Part shown: in pieces, positions 63,136 to 64,000 of the stretch
How the letters are laid out: every line of letters starts with the position of its first letter
How positions within the stretch are numbered: the first letter of the stretch is position 1
NCBI RefSeq assembly: GCF_006716745.1
Contig: NZ_VFPP01000001.1
Span: forward strand, 5,219,386 to 5,283,385
Source of the DNA: Saccharothrix saharensis
Lineage (GTDB): Bacteria; Actinomycetota; Actinomycetes; Mycobacteriales; Pseudonocardiaceae
Reading direction: 5' to 3'
DNA length: 64,000 bases
Position numbers and translations under genes: made by a program
Notes under the pieces: generated by a model
The model's input: the letters and a program-made list of their open reading frames with translations, nothing else
The model's database searches: none
What the model was told of the DNA's origin: nothing

Positions 63136-64000
63136 GTGACCTCTTCGGTAGACCGATGCAGCTCCCGGACCAGGGAATGGGTGTGCGAGGCCGTCCGCAT
63201 CATCGAGGCGGACGCCAACCGCAGCGCCGACACGCACCTGCTGCACTTCCCCCTCCCACCGGAGTGGGGCATCGACCTGTACCTCAAGGACGAGTCGACC
63301 CACCCCACCGGCTCGCTCAAGCACCGGCTCGCGCGCTCGCTGTTCCTGTACGCGATCTGCAACGGCTGGGTCGTCGGCGGCACGCCCGTGATCGAGGCGT
63401 CGTCCGGCTCGACGGCCGTGTCGGAGGCGTACTTCGCGCGGCTGCTCGGGTTGCCGTTCATCGCGGTGATGCCCCGTTCCACCAGCAAGGAGAAGGTGGC
63501 GCTGATCGAGCGCCAGGGCGGGCAGTGCCACTTCGTGGACGAGCCGGGCGCGATCTACGACGAGTCCCGGCGGCTCGCGGCCGAGCTCGGCGGGCACTTC
63601 ATGGACCAGTTCACCCACGCCGAGCGGGCGACCGACTGGCGCGGGAACAACAACATCGCCGAGTCGGTGTTCCAGCAGATGGCGCTGGAGGCCGCGCCCG
63701 AGCCGGAGTGGGTCGTGGTGGGCGCGGGCACGGGCGGCACGAGCGCCACCATCGGCCGCTACATCCACTACCGCAAGCTGCGCACCCGGCTGGCCGTGGT
63801 GGACCCCGAGCACTCGGTGTTCTTCGACGCGTGGTGCGACCGCGACGCGACGCTGACCGGCACGCGGGGTTCGCGCATCGAGGGCATCGGCCGGCCGCGG
63901 GTGGAGCCGTCGTTCATCGGCGACGTGATCGACCGGATGATCAAGGTGCCGGACGCGGCCTCGGTGGCGACGATCCGGCACGTCGAGCACGTGCTGGGCC
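63136..64000 (+). CDS. PLP-dependent cysteine synthase family protein, Cds1-like (5' part)
   Basis: 288 residues are visible; the gene runs off the window. Fold type II PLP enzyme: the PLP Lys in [34 protein letters not shown] (phosphate-binding and substrate loop), and [19 protein letters not shown]. It resembles Rv3684/Cds1, a cysteine desulfhydrase releasing H2S, more than true CysK/CysM; this is from memory. GTG 63136 lies 6 nt after TATCGT. Confidence 0.88.
   Translation, partial: MTSSVDRCSSRTREWVCEAVRIIEADANRSADTHLLHFPLPPEWGIDLYLKDESTHPTGSLKHRLARSLFLYAICNGWVVGGTPVIEASSGSTAVSEAYFARLLGLPFIAVMPRSTSKEKVALIERQGGQCHFVDEPGAIYDESRRLAAELGGHFMDQFTHAERATDWRGNNNIAESVFQQMALEAAPEPEWVVVGAGTGGTSATIGRYIHYRKLRTRLAVVDPEHSVFFDAWCDRDATLTGTRGSRIEGIGRPRVEPSFIGDVIDRMIKVPDAASVATIRHVEHVLG

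Overview
The window is 64 kb of very GC-rich chromosomal DNA with almost no intergenic space, frequent GTG/TTG starts and many 4-nt start/stop overlaps. This is typical of a filamentous actinobacterium. Mycothiol synthesis (mshA), a mycothiol-dependent-isomerase-like protein, a SenX3-RegX3 pair, bldN/rsbN-like and bldC genes and the codon bias point to the Pseudonocardiaceae (Saccharothrix / Lentzea / Actinosynnema-like). That placement is an inference from gene content, not from a search. Most of the window is a core-genome backbone whose gene order I recognise from memory as that of Mycobacterium tuberculosis Rv0476 to about Rv0530, with Streptomyces-type insertions (bldN-rsbN, rex).

Layout. 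0-8 kb: end of a DUF2516 gene, an alpha/beta hydrolase, a PfpI protein, a TipA-like MerR regulator divergent from a YbaK-type deacylase, a membrane-anchored Nudix-like protein, a LOG protein, purU, a mycothiol-type isomerase, a methyltransferase and a DUF2505 protein. 8-15.7 kb: murB, an intracellular trypsin-like protease, an SDR, an L,D-transpeptidase lipoprotein, hydrolase-mshA-ybjN, and a DUF4349 lipoprotein. 15.7-21 kb is the accessory part: a 410-bp intergenic region that can fold on the minus strand into three successive hairpins with C-tract loops (6C-RNA-like), an acyl-CoA ligase, a TIR-NB-ARC-TPR protein with six nearly identical TPR units, and a divergent gene for a small secreted Gly-rich protein. 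21-31.7 kb: gpmA, a regulator/aldo-keto reductase pair, senX3-regX3, ppx, a Pro-rich membrane protein, a sugar-phosphate isomerase, proline dehydrogenase, a thioesterase, proC, a small HTH gene and the 33-residue ribosomal protein bS22. 32-38.7 kb: an epimerase, an acyltransferase, serB-like, rsbN-bldN, a second acyl-CoA ligase and a glutaredoxin. 38.7-52.3 kb: a molybdopterin oxidoreductase and the tetrapyrrole cluster rex-hemA-hemC-hemD-hemB, then a run of small membrane proteins, then hemL. 51.7-57.4 kb: a phosphatase and system II cytochrome c maturation (TlpA-like, ccdA, resB, ccsB). 57.5-64 kb: a MinD/ParA-like ATPase, bldC, Lrp, PadR, an aldo-keto reductase, an ADP-ribosylglycohydrolase and a truncated cysteine synthase-like gene.

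Working logic. Haem synthesis, its redox regulator Rex (with an operator sitting in the rex promoter) and cytochrome c maturation lie close together, so respiratory state and haem supply can be co-ordinated. A second theme is translation start architecture. About nineteen genes have a TANNNT-like -10 box 6-8 nt before the start codon and no Shine-Dalgarno sequence, so they are probably leaderless. Two divergent gene pairs share overlapping -10 boxes in the same geometry. The most interesting candidates for new biology are the C-loop hairpin RNA and the TIR-NB-ARC-TPR gene with its divergent secreted protein.
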